Numbered from the stretch's first letter, positions 16,618 through 30,625 are shown. The stretch: 64,000 nt of DNA from Microbacterium keratanolyticum (GCF_016907255.1 NZ_JAFBBQ010000001.1:806001-870000); one strand, 5' to 3'. The notes: generated by a model not told the origin, from the sequence alone. A program made the numbers and translations.

Positions 16618-17259
16618 ATGCCCATGAGCGCACCGACCAGCCCCCCGTCACGCCCGACACCTCTCCGCCACGGAATGATGCTGCTGGCCGCGCTCGGCCT
16701 CGCCTGCGGTCTCGCCGCGTGCGCGCCTCTCGGAAGCCCTTCAGGCTCCGAAGCGTCCTCCAGCAGCCCTGCGGATCCTTCGCCCAGCACCAGCGCTCCC
16801 ACGACCGCGAAACCCAGCCCCTCACCAACGGCGACGACAAAGGCCGTGAAGATGCCCACGGACTGCCGAGAGATCCTCTCCGAGGAGGTGCTGACGCAAC
16901 TCGGAGAGACCCCGCTGAACCCCGAGAACTTCGGGCCCACCGGCGCGCAGCCCGACGGCTCCCTCATCTGTCTCTGGCGAGATCCCCGGGCCGACACGAC
17001 CTACCTCATGACCACGATCTCGGAGATGAACCGCGGCCCCGCACTCGATCTCCTGAACGGACTCGCCGCGAAGGAGGGCTTCACGTGCTTCACGCCCGAC
17101 AACGGAACACGCTGCGAGAAGGAGTGGGCGAACGGCACCTACCCCGTCACCGACGGGCGCACCCTGTTCTGGCGTGACGACGTGCTCATCGATACCAAGT
17201 ACTCCAACCTCGCCCCCAGCGGCTATACCTCGAGCATCGTCGCGCACCTGTTCGAGTAG
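16618..17259 (+). CDS. Small lipoprotein of unknown function
   Basis: 213 residues. A hydrophobic stretch near residues 19-34 ends in LAAC, predicting a lipid anchor at Cys35. A Ser/Pro/Thr-rich linker (about 36-77, with TTAKPSPSPT) leads to a globular domain of about 135 residues with four cysteines (CREILSEE, ICLWRDP, FTCFTPDN, TRCEKEW), likely two disulfides outside the cell. No catalytic motif is recognised; length and layout match actinobacterial lipoproteins of unknown function. An in-frame ATG at 16624 is an alternative start. It converges on rpoC across a shared terminator. Confidence 0.75.
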   Translation: MPMSAPTSPPSRPTPLRHGMMLLAALGLACGLAACAPLGSPSGSEASSSSPADPSPSTSAPTTAKPSPSPTATTKAVKMPTDCREILSEEVLTQLGETPLNPENFGPTGAQPDGSLICLWRDPRADTTYLMTTISEMNRGPALDLLNGLAAKEGFTCFTPDNGTRCEKEWANGTYPVTDGRTLFWRDDVLIDTKYSNLAPSGYTSSIVAHLFE

Positions 17260-17294
17260 GCGACAGCGGCTCGACAGCGGCATCCGCGAACGCG

Positions 17295-17330
17295 AAAGGC
17301 CCCCAGGTTCCGAAGAACCTGGGGGCCTTT
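17295..17330. terminator. Bidirectional terminator between the lipoprotein gene and rpoC
   Basis: AAAGGCCCCCAGGTTC and GAACCTGGGGGCCTTT form a perfect 16-bp stem with the loop CGAA; TTTT follows on the plus strand and a T-rich AAAG complement serves the minus strand. It ends both the lipoprotein gene and the rpoBC transcript. Confidence 0.92.
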
Positions 17331-17349
17331 TCAGTGACCTAGATCACGC

Positions 17350-20300
17350 TCAGTTGTAAGTGCCGGGCGTGATGTCGTCGGTCGAGAACGCGTCGAAGTC
17401 GACGTAACCGAAGTCACTGTCGGCGTATGCACCGTCGGATGCGAAGATCCGGTTCGGGTAACGCTCGCTCTTAGCCTCTTCCGTGGCCTCGACCGTGATG
17501 TCGCGGTAGCGACGCAGACCGGTGCCGGCGGGGATGAGCTTACCGATGATGACGTTCTCCTTGAGACCGATCAGCGGGTCGCTCTTGCCCTCCATGGCGG
17601 CCTGCGTGAGCACGCGGGTCGTCTCCTGGAAGGAGGCGGCCGACAGCCACGACTCGGTCGCCAGCGACGCCTTGGTGATACCCATGAGCTCGGGACGACC
17701 CGATGCCGGGCGCTTGCCCGCAGCAACCGTCTCGCGGTTGATGTCCTGGTAGCGACGAGCGTCGATCATCTCACCCGGCAGCAGGGTCGTGTCGGCGTGG
17801 TCGACGACGGTGACCTTGCGGAGCATCTGGCGGACGATGACCTCGATGTGCTTGTCGTGAATCGGCACACCCTGCGAGCGGTACACGCCCTGGACGCCGT
17901 TCACGAGGTAGCGCTGCACCTCGCGGGCACCCATGACACGCATGACCTCCTTGGGGTCGAGCGTGCCGACCTGCAGGGGCTGGCCGACCGTGACATGCTG
18001 GCCGTCTTCGACGAGCAGCGTGGCACGCTTCAGCACCGGGTAGACGACGGGCTCGTCGCCGTTGTCGGGCGTCAGGATGACCTTCTTGGCCTTGTCGGTC
18101 TCGTCGATCGTGATGCGGCCATCGGCCTCGGCGATCGGCGATGCACCCTTGGGGGTACGTGCCTCGAAGAGCTCCTGCACACGGGGAAGACCCTGCGTGA
18201 TGTCATCGGCCGACGCGGAACCACCGGTGTGGAACGTACGCATCGTCAGCTGCGTACCGGGCTCACCGATCGACTGTGCCGCGATGATGCCGACGGCCTC
18301 ACCGATGTCGACCGTCTTGCCCGTGGCGAGCGAACGGCCGTAGCACTGAGCGCAGACACCGACGGCGGACTCACACGTGAGAACCGAGCGGACCTTGATG
18401 TTCTCGACACCCAGGCCGACCAGCTTGTCGATGAGCACGTCACCCACATCGTCACCGGCGGAAGCGAGAACCTCGCCTGCCTCGTTGACGACATCGGATG
18501 CCAGCGTACGAGCGAACACCGAGTTCTCGACGTTCGGGTCGCGCACGAGCTCGCCCTGCGAGTTCGGAGCGGCGATCGGGAGCTCGAGGCCCTTCGACGT
18601 GCCACAGTCGTCCTCGCGGATGATGACGTCCTGCGAGACATCCACCAGACGACGGGTCAGGTAACCCGAGTCGGCGGTACGCAGAGCGGTGTCAGCGAGA
18701 CCCTTACGGGTACCGTGCGTCGCGATGAAGTACTCGGCGACCGACAGACCCTCGCGGTACGAGGAGATGATCGGACGCGGGATGATCTCACCCTTGGGGT
18801 TGTTCACCAGGCCTCGCATACCCGCGATGTTGCGGATCTGCAGCCAGTTACCACGAGCACCCGAGGTCACCATGCGGTTGATGGTGTTGTCCTCCGGGAA
18901 GTGCGCCTTCATCGCGGCCTGGACCTCGTCGGTTGCCTCAGTCCAGATCTTGATGAGTTCCTGACGACGCTCCGTGTCGGTCGTGAGACCCTTCTCGTAC
19001 TGCGACTGGACCTTGGCGGCCTGCTTCTCGTAGCCCGCAACGATCTCCGCCTTGTTCGGCGGGGTCAGGATGTCGCTCAGCGCCACGGTGACACCCGAAC
19101 GGGTGGCCCAGTAGAAGCCGGCGTCCTTGATGCGGTCCAGCGTCGCCGCCGTCTCGACCTTGGGGTACTCCTCGGCGAGCTTGTTGACGATCTGCGACAG
19201 CTTGCCCTTGTCGGCCTGCTCGCGAACGAACGGGTAGCCCTTGGGGAGCGTGTCGTTGAACAGCGCCTGGCCGAGCGATGCGTCGACGAGACCGTGACGC
19301 TCGTAACCCTCGGGAGCTTCGCCCTCGAGGAACGTCAGACCCGGGATGCGGATGCGGACCTTGGCCTGCAGGTCGAGGGTTCCCTCATCCTTGGCCAGCG
19401 TCGCCTCGGCGACCGAACCGAACGCGCGACCCTCACCGAGGGCGCCCTCCTTGACCGTGGTCAGGTGGTGCAGACCGATGATCATGTCCTGCGAGGGCAG
19501 GGTCACCGGGCGGCCGTCCGACGGCTTCAGGATGTTGTTCGATGCGAGCATCAGCACGCGGGCCTCAGCCTGCGCCTCGACCGACAGCGGCAGGTGCACA
19601 GCCATCTGGTCACCATCGAAGTCGGCGTTGAACGCGGCACACACGAGGGGGTGCAGCTGGATCGCCTTGCCCTCGACGAGCTGCGGCTCGAACGCCTGGA
19701 TGCCCAGACGGTGCAGCGTAGGTGCACGGTTGAGCAGCACGGGGCGCTCGCGGATGATCTCTTCGAGAACGTCCCACACCTCGGCGCGGGTGCGCTCGAC
19801 GGCGCGCTTCGCAGCCTTGATGTTCTGCGAGTGACCGAGGTCGATCAGGCGCTTGATGACGAACGGCTTGAAGAGCTCCAGCGCCATCTGCTTGGGCAGA
19901 CCACACTGGTGCAGCTTCAGCTGCGGGCCGACGACGATGACCGAACGGCCCGAGTAGTCGACGCGCTTGCCGAGCAGGTTCTGACGGAAACGACCCTGCT
20001 TACCCTTCAGCATGTCGCTGAGGGACTTCAGAGCACGGTTGCCGGTACCGGTGACGGGGCGACCACGGCGGCCGTTGTCGAACAGTGCGTCGACGGCCTC
20101 CTGCAGCATCCGCTTCTCGTTGTTGACGATGATCTCGGGGGCACCGAGGTCGATCAGACGACGCAGACGGTTGTTGCGGTTGATCACGCGACGGTACAGG
20201 TCGTTCAGGTCGGAGGTCGCGAAGCGGCCACCGTCGAGCTGAACCATCGGGCGCAGCTCCGGCGGGATGACCGGCACGACATCCAGGACCATCGACGCCG

Positions 20301-21225
20301 GGCTCATGCCGGTCTCGAGGAACGAGTTCACGACCTTGAGGCGCTTGATCGCACGGATCTTGCGCTGGCCCTTGCCCTCGGAGATCTGCAGGTGCAGGCT
20401 CTCCGACTCGGCCTTCAGGTCGAACGATGCCAGACGGCGCTGGATCGACTCGGCACCCATGTAGGCCTCGAAGTACTGACCGAAGCGGTCCTGCAGCTCG
20501 TGGAAGACGTCATCCTCGGGGCGCAGCGCGCCCACCTCGAGCGTGCGGAAGTCTTCCCACACGCGCTCGAGCTTGGCGATCGCCTCGTCGGCACCCTTGC
20601 GGATGAGCGACATCTCCTTCTCGGCGGCGTCCTTGACCTTCTTCTTCGCGTCAGCCTTTGCGCCCTCTTCCTCCAGAGCAGCAAGCTCCTCTTCGAGGCG
20701 GTTCAGACGGTCAGCGATCTTCGAGTCGCGGCGGTCGCCCAGCGTCTTGAGCTCAAGACGGATGTTGTTCTCCTGGGTCGCGAGGTCGCGGTGACGCGCA
20801 TCCTCGTCGACCGAGATGACCATGTACGCAGCGAAGTAGATGACCTTCTCGAGGTCCTTCGGCGCCATGTCCAGCAGGTAGCCCAGGCGCGACGGGACGC
20901 CCTTGAAGTACCAGATGTGGGTGACGGGAGCGGCGAGCTCGATGTGGCCCATGCGCTCACGACGGACGGAGCTCTTGGTGACCTCCACGCCGCATCGCTC
21001 ACAGACGATGCCCTTGAAGCGGACGCGCTTGTACTTGCCACATGCGCACTCCCAGTCACGGCTCGGTCCGAAGATCTGCTCTCCGAAGAGACCGTCCTTC
21101 TCGGGCTTGAGCGTGCGGTAGTTGATGGTTTCAGGCTTCTTGACCTCGCCGAAGGACCAACGACGGATGTCGTCGGCGGTGGCCAGACCGATGCGAAGCT
21201 GATCGAACGTTGTTGCGTCGAGCAC
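17350..21225 (-). CDS. rpoC: RNA polymerase subunit beta'
   Basis: 1291 residues, normal for actinobacteria. It forms one side of the RNA polymerase active-site cleft. The N-terminal zinc finger uses C60, C62, C75 and C78 ([10 protein letters not shown]...VCERCG). The catalytic loop [14 protein letters not shown] lies at about 531-544 and supplies the three Mg-binding aspartates. A second zinc site is built from DDCGTSKG and [11 protein letters not shown]. The start is GTG with AGGAG 5 nt upstream. It follows rpoB by 66 nt, so the two are one transcript ending at the terminator 17295-17330. Confidence 0.99.
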   Translation of the reverse strand: MLDATTFDQLRIGLATADDIRRWSFGEVKKPETINYRTLKPEKDGLFGEQIFGPSRDWECACGKYKRVRFKGIVCERCGVEVTKSSVRRERMGHIELAAPVTHIWYFKGVPSRLGYLLDMAPKDLEKVIYFAAYMVISVDEDARHRDLATQENNIRLELKTLGDRRDSKIADRLNRLEEELAALEEEGAKADAKKKVKDAAEKEMSLIRKGADEAIAKLERVWEDFRTLEVGALRPEDDVFHELQDRFGQYFEAYMGAESIQRRLASFDLKAESESLHLQISEGKGQRKIRAIKRLKVVNSFLETGMSPASMVLDVVPVIPPELRPMVQLDGGRFATSDLNDLYRRVINRNNRLRRLIDLGAPEIIVNNEKRMLQEAVDALFDNGRRGRPVTGTGNRALKSLSDMLKGKQGRFRQNLLGKRVDYSGRSVIVVGPQLKLHQCGLPKQMALELFKPFVIKRLIDLGHSQNIKAAKRAVERTRAEVWDVLEEIIRERPVLLNRAPTLHRLGIQAFEPQLVEGKAIQLHPLVCAAFNADFDGDQMAVHLPLSVEAQAEARVLMLASNNILKPSDGRPVTLPSQDMIIGLHHLTTVKEGALGEGRAFGSVAEATLAKDEGTLDLQAKVRIRIPGLTFLEGEAPEGYERHGLVDASLGQALFNDTLPKGYPFVREQADKGKLSQIVNKLAEEYPKVETAATLDRIKDAGFYWATRSGVTVALSDILTPPNKAEIVAGYEKQAAKVQSQYEKGLTTDTERRQELIKIWTEATDEVQAAMKAHFPEDNTINRMVTSGARGNWLQIRNIAGMRGLVNNPKGEIIPRPIISSYREGLSVAEYFIATHGTRKGLADTALRTADSGYLTRRLVDVSQDVIIREDDCGTSKGLELPIAAPNSQGELVRDPNVENSVFARTLASDVVNEAGEVLASAGDDVGDVLIDKLVGLGVENIKVRSVLTCESAVGVCAQCYGRSLATGKTVDIGEAVGIIAAQSIGEPGTQLTMRTFHTGGSASADDITQGLPRVQELFEARTPKGASPIAEADGRITIDETDKAKKVILTPDNGDEPVVYPVLKRATLLVEDGQHVTVGQPLQVGTLDPKEVMRVMGAREVQRYLVNGVQGVYRSQGVPIHDKHIEVIVRQMLRKVTVVDHADTTLLPGEMIDARRYQDINRETVAAGKRPASGRPELMGITKASLATESWLSAASFQETTRVLTQAAMEGKSDPLIGLKENVIIGKLIPAGTGLRRYRDITVEATEEAKSERYPNRIFASDGAYADSDFGYVDFDAFSTDDITPGTYN

Positions 21226-21291
21226 TAGTTCTCCTGTGTCTCAAATAAAGCTTGTGATGAGCAGGTCAGGGACCTGTCGATCGGTTCTGGC

Positions 21292-24786
<3,495 letters not shown>

Positions 24787-24802
24787 GGGAATAACCTCCG
24801 TG

Positions 24803-24816
24803 AGCCCCGCGGGGCT
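24803..24816 (-). promoter_or_regulatory. GC palindrome next to the rpoB ribosome site
   Basis: AGCCCCGCGGGGCT is a 14-nt perfect palindrome, which could fold as a 5-bp stem with a 4-nt loop. It lies 3 nt upstream of the GGAGG used for the TTG start. It could affect ribosome access. No regulator is known from the sequence. Confidence 0.35.
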
Positions 24817-24952
24817 TCTCGATTCCTCTGTCGTCAGGTGGTTTTGCGCTCGATCTTTTTCCCGTGTCTGCGGGCACGCGCCGCTGGTGAGCGGGGCGCG
24901 CAGACAGTGCCGACCACCATATGAGGGCAGGGAGAATCGAGCGCAACTACCA

Positions 24953-24981
24953 ACTATACGGCCAATTTCACGACATGTCCA
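24953..24981 (-). promoter_or_regulatory. rpoBC promoter
   Basis: On the minus strand TGGACA (24976-24981, one base from TTGACA) and TATAGT (24953-24958) are spaced by 17 nt, a near-consensus vegetative promoter. The predicted leader to the TTG start is about 160 nt. Confidence 0.75.
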
Positions 24982-25035
24982 GCGTGATTCTTGACCTTCT
25001 TCCCAACGTGGGGTATGTGCGCGTGGCAGAGCGCG

Positions 25036-26730
25036 TCAGGACGCGATCCCGAGCTCGTTCCCCGGGATGGATGCCAGAAGTCGACGCGTGTACGGATCAC
25101 GGGGATTCGTGAAGATCTCCTCGCTCGACGCCGCCTCCACGAGCGCCCCGTCCTTCATGACGCAGACGTAGTCGCTGATCAGCCGCACGACGGCGAGGTC
25201 GTGCGAGATGAACAGGTAGCTGAGCCCGTACTCGCGCTGCAGATCGCCGAGCAGCCGCAGGATCTGGTCCTGCACGAGCACGTCGAGTGCGGACACGGGC
25301 TCATCGCAGACGATGAGCTCCGGCGAGAGCGCGAGCGCGCGGGCGATCGCGACACGCTGACGCTGACCTCCCGAGAGCTCTGACGGGTAGCGGCGCAGCA
25401 TCGACTGCGGCAGCGCCACATCGTCGAGCAGCTGCCGCACACGCGCGCGACGCTCCGTGGTGCTCCCGCGCTTGTAGAAGTCGAGAGGTTCTGCGATCAG
25501 GCGCTCGATCGTGAACATCGGGTTGAGGCTCGCGTACGGGTCCTGGAAGATCGGCTGCACCTTCTGTCGGAACTCCCGCGTCTGGGCACGGTCCATGCGA
25601 GCGATGTCGGTGCCCTCATAGGTGATGGTGCCCGACGTCGGCTCGATGAGCTTCAGCAGCATCCGCGCTGTCGTGGTCTTGCCCGACCCCGACTCCCCCA
25701 CGATCGCCACGGTCTCCCCTCGCGGAATCGCGAGCGACACGTCCTTGACGGCGACGAAGTCCTCCCCGCGTCCGCGCACCGGGTACACCTTGGTGAGGTT
25801 GGCCATCTCGACGATGTGGTCGGGTCGCGTGGGTGCATCCGCGGATGCCTCCTCCTGCCGCTCCTTCGCGATGAAGGCATCAGGCTGCAGACGCGCCACC
25901 GCGACGGAGGGCGCCGCCGCGACGAGCGCCTGCGTGTACGGGTGCTGCGGGTTCTCGAGGATCTGACGCGCCGGCCCCTGCTCGACGACCCGTCCGCGGT
26001 GCATGACGATCACGCGCTCCGCGCGTTCTGCAGCGAGCCCCAGGTCGTGCGTGATGAGGAGCACGGCCGTGCCGAGCTCGCGCGTCATCTGACCCAGCTG
26101 GTCCAGGATCGTCTGCTGCACCGTGACGTCGAGTGCACTCGTTGGCTCATCCGCGATGAGGAGGCGCGGCTTGCAGGCGAGACCGATCGCGATGAGCGCC
26201 CGCTGGCGCATGCCGCCGGAGAACTCGTGCGGGTACTGCTTCGCACGCTGCGCCGGATCGGGCAGCCCTGCGGCCTGCAGCGCCTCGACGACCTTCGCGT
26301 CCACGTCGCGCCTGTTCGCGAGCCCATGGGCCAGAAGCGTCTCGGCGACCTGCGTGCCGATCTTGGCGACGGGGTTCAGATTCGACATCGGATCCTGCGG
26401 CACGAGGCCGATGGAGCGCCCGCGGACCATCCGCATCTCGCTCTCGCTCGCGTGCGCGATCTCTCGTCCGTCGAGGCGGATGCTTCCTGCCGCGACACGT
26501 CCGCCGGAGGCGAGGAGCCCGATGATCGCCATCGCGGTCGTCGACTTGCCCGAACCGGACTCGCCGACGATCGCGACGGTCTCCCCTGCGGAGATCTCCA
26601 GGTCGACGCCCTCGACGGCGTGCACGACGCCGTCCATGGTCATGAAGTCGACGGCGAGGCCCTGCACGGAGAGGAGCGGGGCGGATGCCTCGGTGAATGT
26701 CATGCTCTCGTTTTCTCTCGACATGGTCAT
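25036..26730 (-). CDS. Fused double ATPase of a dipeptide/oligopeptide ABC importer
   Basis: 564 residues with two nucleotide-binding domains in one chain, the DppD plus DppF layout common in actinobacteria. Domain 1 (about 20-270) has Walker A GESGSGKSTT, signature FSGGMRQRALIA and Walker B LLIADEPTSALD. Domain 2 (about 300-550) repeats GESGSGKTTT, LSGGQRQRVAIA and LIVCDEPVSALD. The linker between them is short. The ATG overlaps the stop of the permease gene as ATGA, so it is translated with the importer. Alternative starts ATG 26724 and 26706 lie downstream. It powers uptake of short peptides at the membrane. Confidence 0.93.
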   Translation of the reverse strand: MTMSRENESMTFTEASAPLLSVQGLAVDFMTMDGVVHAVEGVDLEISAGETVAIVGESGSGKSTTAMAIIGLLASGGRVAAGSIRLDGREIAHASESEMRMVRGRSIGLVPQDPMSNLNPVAKIGTQVAETLLAHGLANRRDVDAKVVEALQAAGLPDPAQRAKQYPHEFSGGMRQRALIAIGLACKPRLLIADEPTSALDVTVQQTILDQLGQMTRELGTAVLLITHDLGLAAERAERVIVMHRGRVVEQGPARQILENPQHPYTQALVAAAPSVAVARLQPDAFIAKERQEEASADAPTRPDHIVEMANLTKVYPVRGRGEDFVAVKDVSLAIPRGETVAIVGESGSGKTTTARMLLKLIEPTSGTITYEGTDIARMDRAQTREFRQKVQPIFQDPYASLNPMFTIERLIAEPLDFYKRGSTTERRARVRQLLDDVALPQSMLRRYPSELSGGQRQRVAIARALALSPELIVCDEPVSALDVLVQDQILRLLGDLQREYGLSYLFISHDLAVVRLISDYVCVMKDGALVEAASSEEIFTNPRDPYTRRLLASIPGNELGIAS

Positions 26731-27677
26731 CGTGCCCTCGTCCGCGGATCCATCGCCTCGCGCAGCGCCTCACCGAACAGGGTGAAGCCGAGCGCGGTGA
26801 CCGCGATGCAGATACCCGGGAAGAACGCCAGCCAGGGGGCGATCGCCAGCTCGTTCTGGGCGTAGGTCAGCATCCGCCCCCATTCAGCGGTCTCAGGGCG
26901 TCCGCCGCCGAGACCGAGGAAGGAGAGCGCTGCGGCGTCGATCACGGCCGTCGCGAGCGTCAGCGTGCCCTGCACGATGACCGGTCCGATCGCGTTCGGC
27001 AGCACGTGGGTCATCGTGATCGTGCCCCGACCGAGACCCAGCGTCTGCGCCGACAGCACGTAGTCCGCGGAGCGCTGCTGCAGCATCGACGCCCGCAGCA
27101 GGCGCGCGAAGATCGGCACCTGCGAGGCACCGATGGCGATCATGACGGCGAACGGCGTCTGGCCGAGAATCGCGGCGATCGAGACGGCGAGCAGCAGGTT
27201 CGGCACCGAGAGGATGATGTCGACGACGCGCATGATGACGGTGTCGACCCACCCGCCGAAGGTTCCGGCGATGAGGCCGAGGAGCATTCCGCCCGCGAGG
27301 CCGAGCGCCGTGGAGACCACACCGACCATCAGGGACGCCTGCGCACCCCAGATCAGCTTGGAGAGCACATCACCGCCGAAGCGGTCCAGCCCCAGCGGGA
27401 ACTCGGGCAGCTCGCCCGGTCCGGGAATGTGGGTCGGTGTGATGAACTTCGCCCCCGGCAGCGCGGTCTCCGGGTAGGGAGCAAGTACCGGCGCGAGCGC
27501 CGCGATCAGCAGGAACAGCAGCACGATGGCCGCGCCGATCCACGCCGTCGGATTGTGGCGCAGACGTCGGAACACATCACGCCAGAAGCCGCCGGGGCCG
27601 TCTTTCAGATCGGCCTGAGCGATGGCGACCGTGTCGATCATGCCTCCGCCCTGGGCCGGGGGAAGTGCGACGCTCAT
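26727..27677 (-). CDS. Peptide ABC transporter permease, DppC type
   Basis: 316 residues. The N-terminal helix region LRHNPTAWIGAAIVLLFLLIA is followed by a loop with the conserved HIPGPGELPEFPLGLDRFGGDVLSKLIWG, typical of DppC/OppC, and the permease core with the ATPase-docking loop around FARLLRASMLQQRSADYVLSAQTLGLG. The ribosome site AGGAGG lies upstream of its start in the 46-nt gap from the DppB-type gene. The stop overlaps the fused ATPase gene. With DppB it forms the membrane channel. Confidence 0.93.
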   Translation of the reverse strand: MSVALPPAQGGGMIDTVAIAQADLKDGPGGFWRDVFRRLRHNPTAWIGAAIVLLFLLIAALAPVLAPYPETALPGAKFITPTHIPGPGELPEFPLGLDRFGGDVLSKLIWGAQASLMVGVVSTALGLAGGMLLGLIAGTFGGWVDTVIMRVVDIILSVPNLLLAVSIAAILGQTPFAVMIAIGASQVPIFARLLRASMLQQRSADYVLSAQTLGLGRGTITMTHVLPNAIGPVIVQGTLTLATAVIDAAALSFLGLGGGRPETAEWGRMLTYAQNELAIAPWLAFFPGICIAVTALGFTLFGEALREAMDPRTRAR

Positions 27678-27723
27678 GACGTCTCCTCCTCTCGTGCGGG
27701 CAGTCGATGCGCTGTGGTTCGCA

Positions 27724-28728
27724 TCACTGCACCCGCACTCTCGGGTCGATCAGGCTGTACGACACATCCACGGCGAGGTTGATGAGTGCATAGGCGATCG
27801 CGATGAAGATGATGAATCCCTGCAGCACCGGGAAGTCGCGGGTGAAGATCGCGCGGGCCAGGAAGGAGCCGATACCCGGGAAGGCGAACACGGTCTCGGT
27901 GAGGACCGCCCCCGAGATCAGCAGACCGGTCTGCAGACCGATCGTCGTGATGACCGGCAGCATGGCATTGCGCAGGATGAATCGGTTGCGGAGCGTCGGG
28001 CGCGCCACGCCCTTCGCGCGCCCGGTGCGCACGTAGTCGGCGTTCTGCACCTCCAGCACACTGGCCCGGGTGATGCGCACGATGATCGCGAGCGGAATCG
28101 TGCCGAGCGCGAGCGCGGGCAGGATGAGATGGAGGAACGCGTCCCAGGCGGCGTCGAACTCGCCGGTGATGATGCCGTCCCAGACATAGAAGCCGGTGGG
28201 ATGGGTCGCATCTATTCGCGGGTTCTGGCGGCCGTCCGACGGGAGCCATCCGAGCTGCACCGCGAAGACGTACTTCAGGATGAACGCCAGGAAGAACACC
28301 GGGATCGTGATGCCGACGAGGCTGAACACGACCGAGGCGTGGTCGCTGAACTTGCCGTGGCGGCGCGCCGCCCAGTAGCCCAGCGGAACGCCGACGCCGA
28401 CGGCGAAGATGAGGGCCGCCACCGAGAGCTCGATCGTCGCAGGGAAGCGGCGGAAGAACTCCTCCAGCACCGGCCGATTGGTCTGGATGGACGTTCCGAA
28501 GTCGCCCTGCAGGAGGCGTCCGACCCAGATGAAGTACTGCTCGATGAGCGGCTTGTTGAAGCCGTAGAGCTCGTTGATGCGAGCGACAGCTTCGGGAGTG
28601 GCCTTCTCGCCGAGAAGGGCGACAGCGGGTCCGCCGGGAAGGGCACGGACCCAGGCGAAGAGCAGGATGCTCAGGCCGAAGAGAGTAGGGATGAGGAACA
28701 GCAGTCTCCTGCCGATGGTGCGCAGCAC
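27724..28728 (-). CDS. Peptide ABC transporter permease, DppB type
   Basis: 334 residues. Starts MLRTIGRRLLFLIPTLFGLSILLFA and has six helices. The segment EQYFIWVGRLLQGDFGTSIQTNRPVLEEFFRRFPATIELS and the docking loop RITRASVLEVQNADYVRTGRAKGV are typical of DppB/OppB. It pairs with the DppC-type protein. A strong hairpin separates it from the binding-protein gene upstream, so it is probably expressed at a lower level than the binding protein. Confidence 0.93.
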   Translation of the reverse strand: MLRTIGRRLLFLIPTLFGLSILLFAWVRALPGGPAVALLGEKATPEAVARINELYGFNKPLIEQYFIWVGRLLQGDFGTSIQTNRPVLEEFFRRFPATIELSVAALIFAVGVGVPLGYWAARRHGKFSDHASVVFSLVGITIPVFFLAFILKYVFAVQLGWLPSDGRQNPRIDATHPTGFYVWDGIITGEFDAAWDAFLHLILPALALGTIPLAIIVRITRASVLEVQNADYVRTGRAKGVARPTLRNRFILRNAMLPVITTIGLQTGLLISGAVLTETVFAFPGIGSFLARAIFTRDFPVLQGFIIFIAIAYALINLAVDVSYSLIDPRVRVQ

Positions 28729-28752
28729 AGGATCTCCGTCGATCAGGTGCGG

Positions 28753-28787
28753 GTCGCCCCGCGCTCACGTCATGAGCGCGGGGCGAC
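28753..28787 (-). promoter_or_regulatory. Strong intercistronic hairpin between dppA- and dppB-type genes
   Basis: GTCGCCCCGCGCTCA and TGAGCGCGGGGCGAC form a perfect 15-bp stem with a 5-nt loop, 17 nt after the binding-protein stop. On the minus strand it is not followed by a T tract. Probably an mRNA-stabilising or attenuating element that keeps binding protein above permease. Confidence 0.7.
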
Positions 28788-28804
28788 GCCGAACTCGGTC
28801 AGAA

Positions 28805-30481
28805 CTACTCGGTCAGGACGATCTCAGAGAAGACCTCGTCATTGACCGGGCTGGCCGGGTAGCTCTTCACGCGGGGCGCGAACGCCAGCGTGGGAGCGGG
28901 GTGTGCGAGCGGAACACCGGGGATGAACTTCGCGACATCCTCGTTGATCTCCTGGTACAGCGCGCTCTGCTCCTCGAGGTTCGCGATGCCGCGCGCCTCG
29001 GCGAGCTTGCCGAACAGCTCGGGGTTGTCGAAGCCCCACTCCGAGCTCTGCTGTCCGAAGAAGACGCCGACGAAGTTGTCGGTGTCGTTGTAGTCGCCGG
29101 TCCACCCGAGCAGGTGGATGCCGTGGTCCGGGGTGCCGGTCGTGCGGTCGAGGTACTCGCCCCACTCCTCGGACACCGGGTTCGTCTTCACACCGGCCGC
29201 CGCAAGCTGCGTCGACAGGACCGTGAAGATCTGCTCGGGGTCCGGCATGTACGGACGTGAGACGTTGACCGGGTAGTTGAAGGTGAGCGTCAGAGGGTTG
29301 GCCTCGGTGTAGCCGGCCTCGGCGAGCAGCGACTTGGCCTTCTCGACGTCGAAGTCATACGTCGTGACGTTCTCGTTGTAGCCGTTGACGACCGGCGGCA
29401 TGAACTCGATCGCCTTCTGCGTGCCCTCCGGCAGCACCTGGCTGATCAGCGCGTCCTTGTCGACCGCGTAGGAGAGCGCTTCACGCACCTTCGGGTCCTG
29501 CAGCTCCGGCACCGCCTGGTTGAAGGCGAGGTACAGGATCGTGAACGGCGGGCGCGAGACCATCGTGAAGCCCTTGTCTTCCAGAGCCTTGGTGTCGGCG
29601 GGGCCGACGAGGTCGTAGCCGTCGATGGCTCCGGACTCGAGCGCCTGGCGACGCGCGGTCGGGTCATCGATCGTGCGGAAGATGATCTCGTCGATCTGGC
29701 CCGTGTCGCCCCAGTAGTCGCCGAACGCGTTCAGGGTGACCTGCTCGCCCGGCGCCCACTCGCTGAACTGGAAGGGACCGGTGCCCACGGGGTGGCCCAT
29801 CGCATACTCGGACATCTGCGGCGCCTCGGCCGAACCGCCCACGGCATCCGCGTCGAACTCCTGCAGAGCCGTCGGGCTCTGCATCGAGAACGCCGGCAGC
29901 GACAGCGCCGGGATGAAACCGGCGAACGGCTTGTTGAGCTCGATCGTCACCGAGAGCTCGCCGTCCGGCGTGCAGGACTTGTAGACAGCATCCGCTGCAT
30001 TGCTCGCAAACCCCTGGAAGAGCTTGTAGTAGTAGTACCCGAACGCCTCAGAGGCGGCGAGGCCCGTCCAGTTGAACCAGCGGTCGAAGTTGAAGCACAC
30101 GGCCTCCGCGTTGAAGTCGGAGCCATCGTGGAACTTCACGCCCTCTTTCAGGGCGAACGTGTGAGACATGCCGTCCTCGGACGACTCCCAACTCTCCGCG
30201 AGCAGCGGCGCCGGGTCTGCCGTGCCGGGCTCCGTGCCGACCAGTCCCTCGAAGATCTGCCGCGAGACGCGGAAGCTCTCGCCGTCCTGGGCGAACGCGG
30301 GGTCGAGGCTGACGGGGTCGGAGGAGGCCGCGAATACGAATGTCCCGTCGACGCCACCCTCCCCCTCTTCGGCCGATCCGCCGCCACGTTCACTGGCGAC
30401 GCATCCGGACAGCACGAGGGCGGCGATTGCGGCACCCGTCACTGCTGTGAGGCCCCGGCGATTCATGCGCGTGTGGTGCAT
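28805..30481 (-). CDS. Peptide-binding lipoprotein of the ABC importer (family 5, DppA/OppA type)
   Basis: 558 residues. The signal sequence ends in LSGC, so Cys27 carries the lipid anchor. The mature start TFVFAASSDPVSLDPAFAQDGESFRVSRQIFEGLV and the block LAESWESSEDGMSHTFALKEGVKFHDG are hallmarks of family 5 binding proteins for di- and oligopeptides. The segment TNPVSEEWGEYLDR near the C-terminus fits too. The start at 30481 has AAGGA 8 nt upstream; an ATG at 30466 is an alternative. Together with the neighbouring GH3 enzyme and amino-sugar transporter it could take up murein peptides, but this is inference. Confidence 0.92.
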   Translation of the reverse strand: MHHTRMNRRGLTAVTGAAIAALVLSGCVASERGGGSAEEGEGGVDGTFVFAASSDPVSLDPAFAQDGESFRVSRQIFEGLVGTEPGTADPAPLLAESWESSEDGMSHTFALKEGVKFHDGSDFNAEAVCFNFDRWFNWTGLAASEAFGYYYYKLFQGFASNAADAVYKSCTPDGELSVTIELNKPFAGFIPALSLPAFSMQSPTALQEFDADAVGGSAEAPQMSEYAMGHPVGTGPFQFSEWAPGEQVTLNAFGDYWGDTGQIDEIIFRTIDDPTARRQALESGAIDGYDLVGPADTKALEDKGFTMVSRPPFTILYLAFNQAVPELQDPKVREALSYAVDKDALISQVLPEGTQKAIEFMPPVVNGYNENVTTYDFDVEKAKSLLAEAGYTEANPLTLTFNYPVNVSRPYMPDPEQIFTVLSTQLAAAGVKTNPVSEEWGEYLDRTTGTPDHGIHLLGWTGDYNDTDNFVGVFFGQQSSEWGFDNPELFGKLAEARGIANLEEQSALYQEINEDVAKFIPGVPLAHPAPTLAFAPRVKSYPASPVNDEVFSEIVLTE

Positions 30482-30524
30482 GCTGTGAGTCCTTCCCTGA
30501 TCCTGCGCATCTTTGCGCGATCGG

Positions 30525-30540
30525 AGCGCAACGTTGCGCT
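30525..30540. promoter_or_regulatory. 16-bp perfect palindrome between the peptide importer and PfkB kinase genes
   Basis: AGCGCAACGTTGCGCT reads the same on both strands; with one mismatch it extends to 20 bp. It lies 44 nt upstream of the peptide-binding lipoprotein start and 86 nt upstream of the divergent kinase start, a position fit for a shared repressor. The cognate regulator is not known; the RpiR-type protein encoded 1 kb away is a candidate. Confidence 0.6.
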
Positions 30541-30625
30541 TCACACGGTGAGTGTTGTTCGACCGTATCTGCGTCGACGCAATTCTGAAACCCCCGACGT
30601 GTCTCGATCCGGTATCGTCACGAAC

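Noticed and set aside
17797..21228. Long open frame on the plus strand opposite rpoC (1143 codons)
   Set aside because: It is a mirror of rpoC caused by high GC and codon bias: low-complexity Arg/Asp/Val-rich composition, no motifs and no ribosome site. The same holds for the frames opposite tyrS, rpoB, the MMPL and the YhgE genes.
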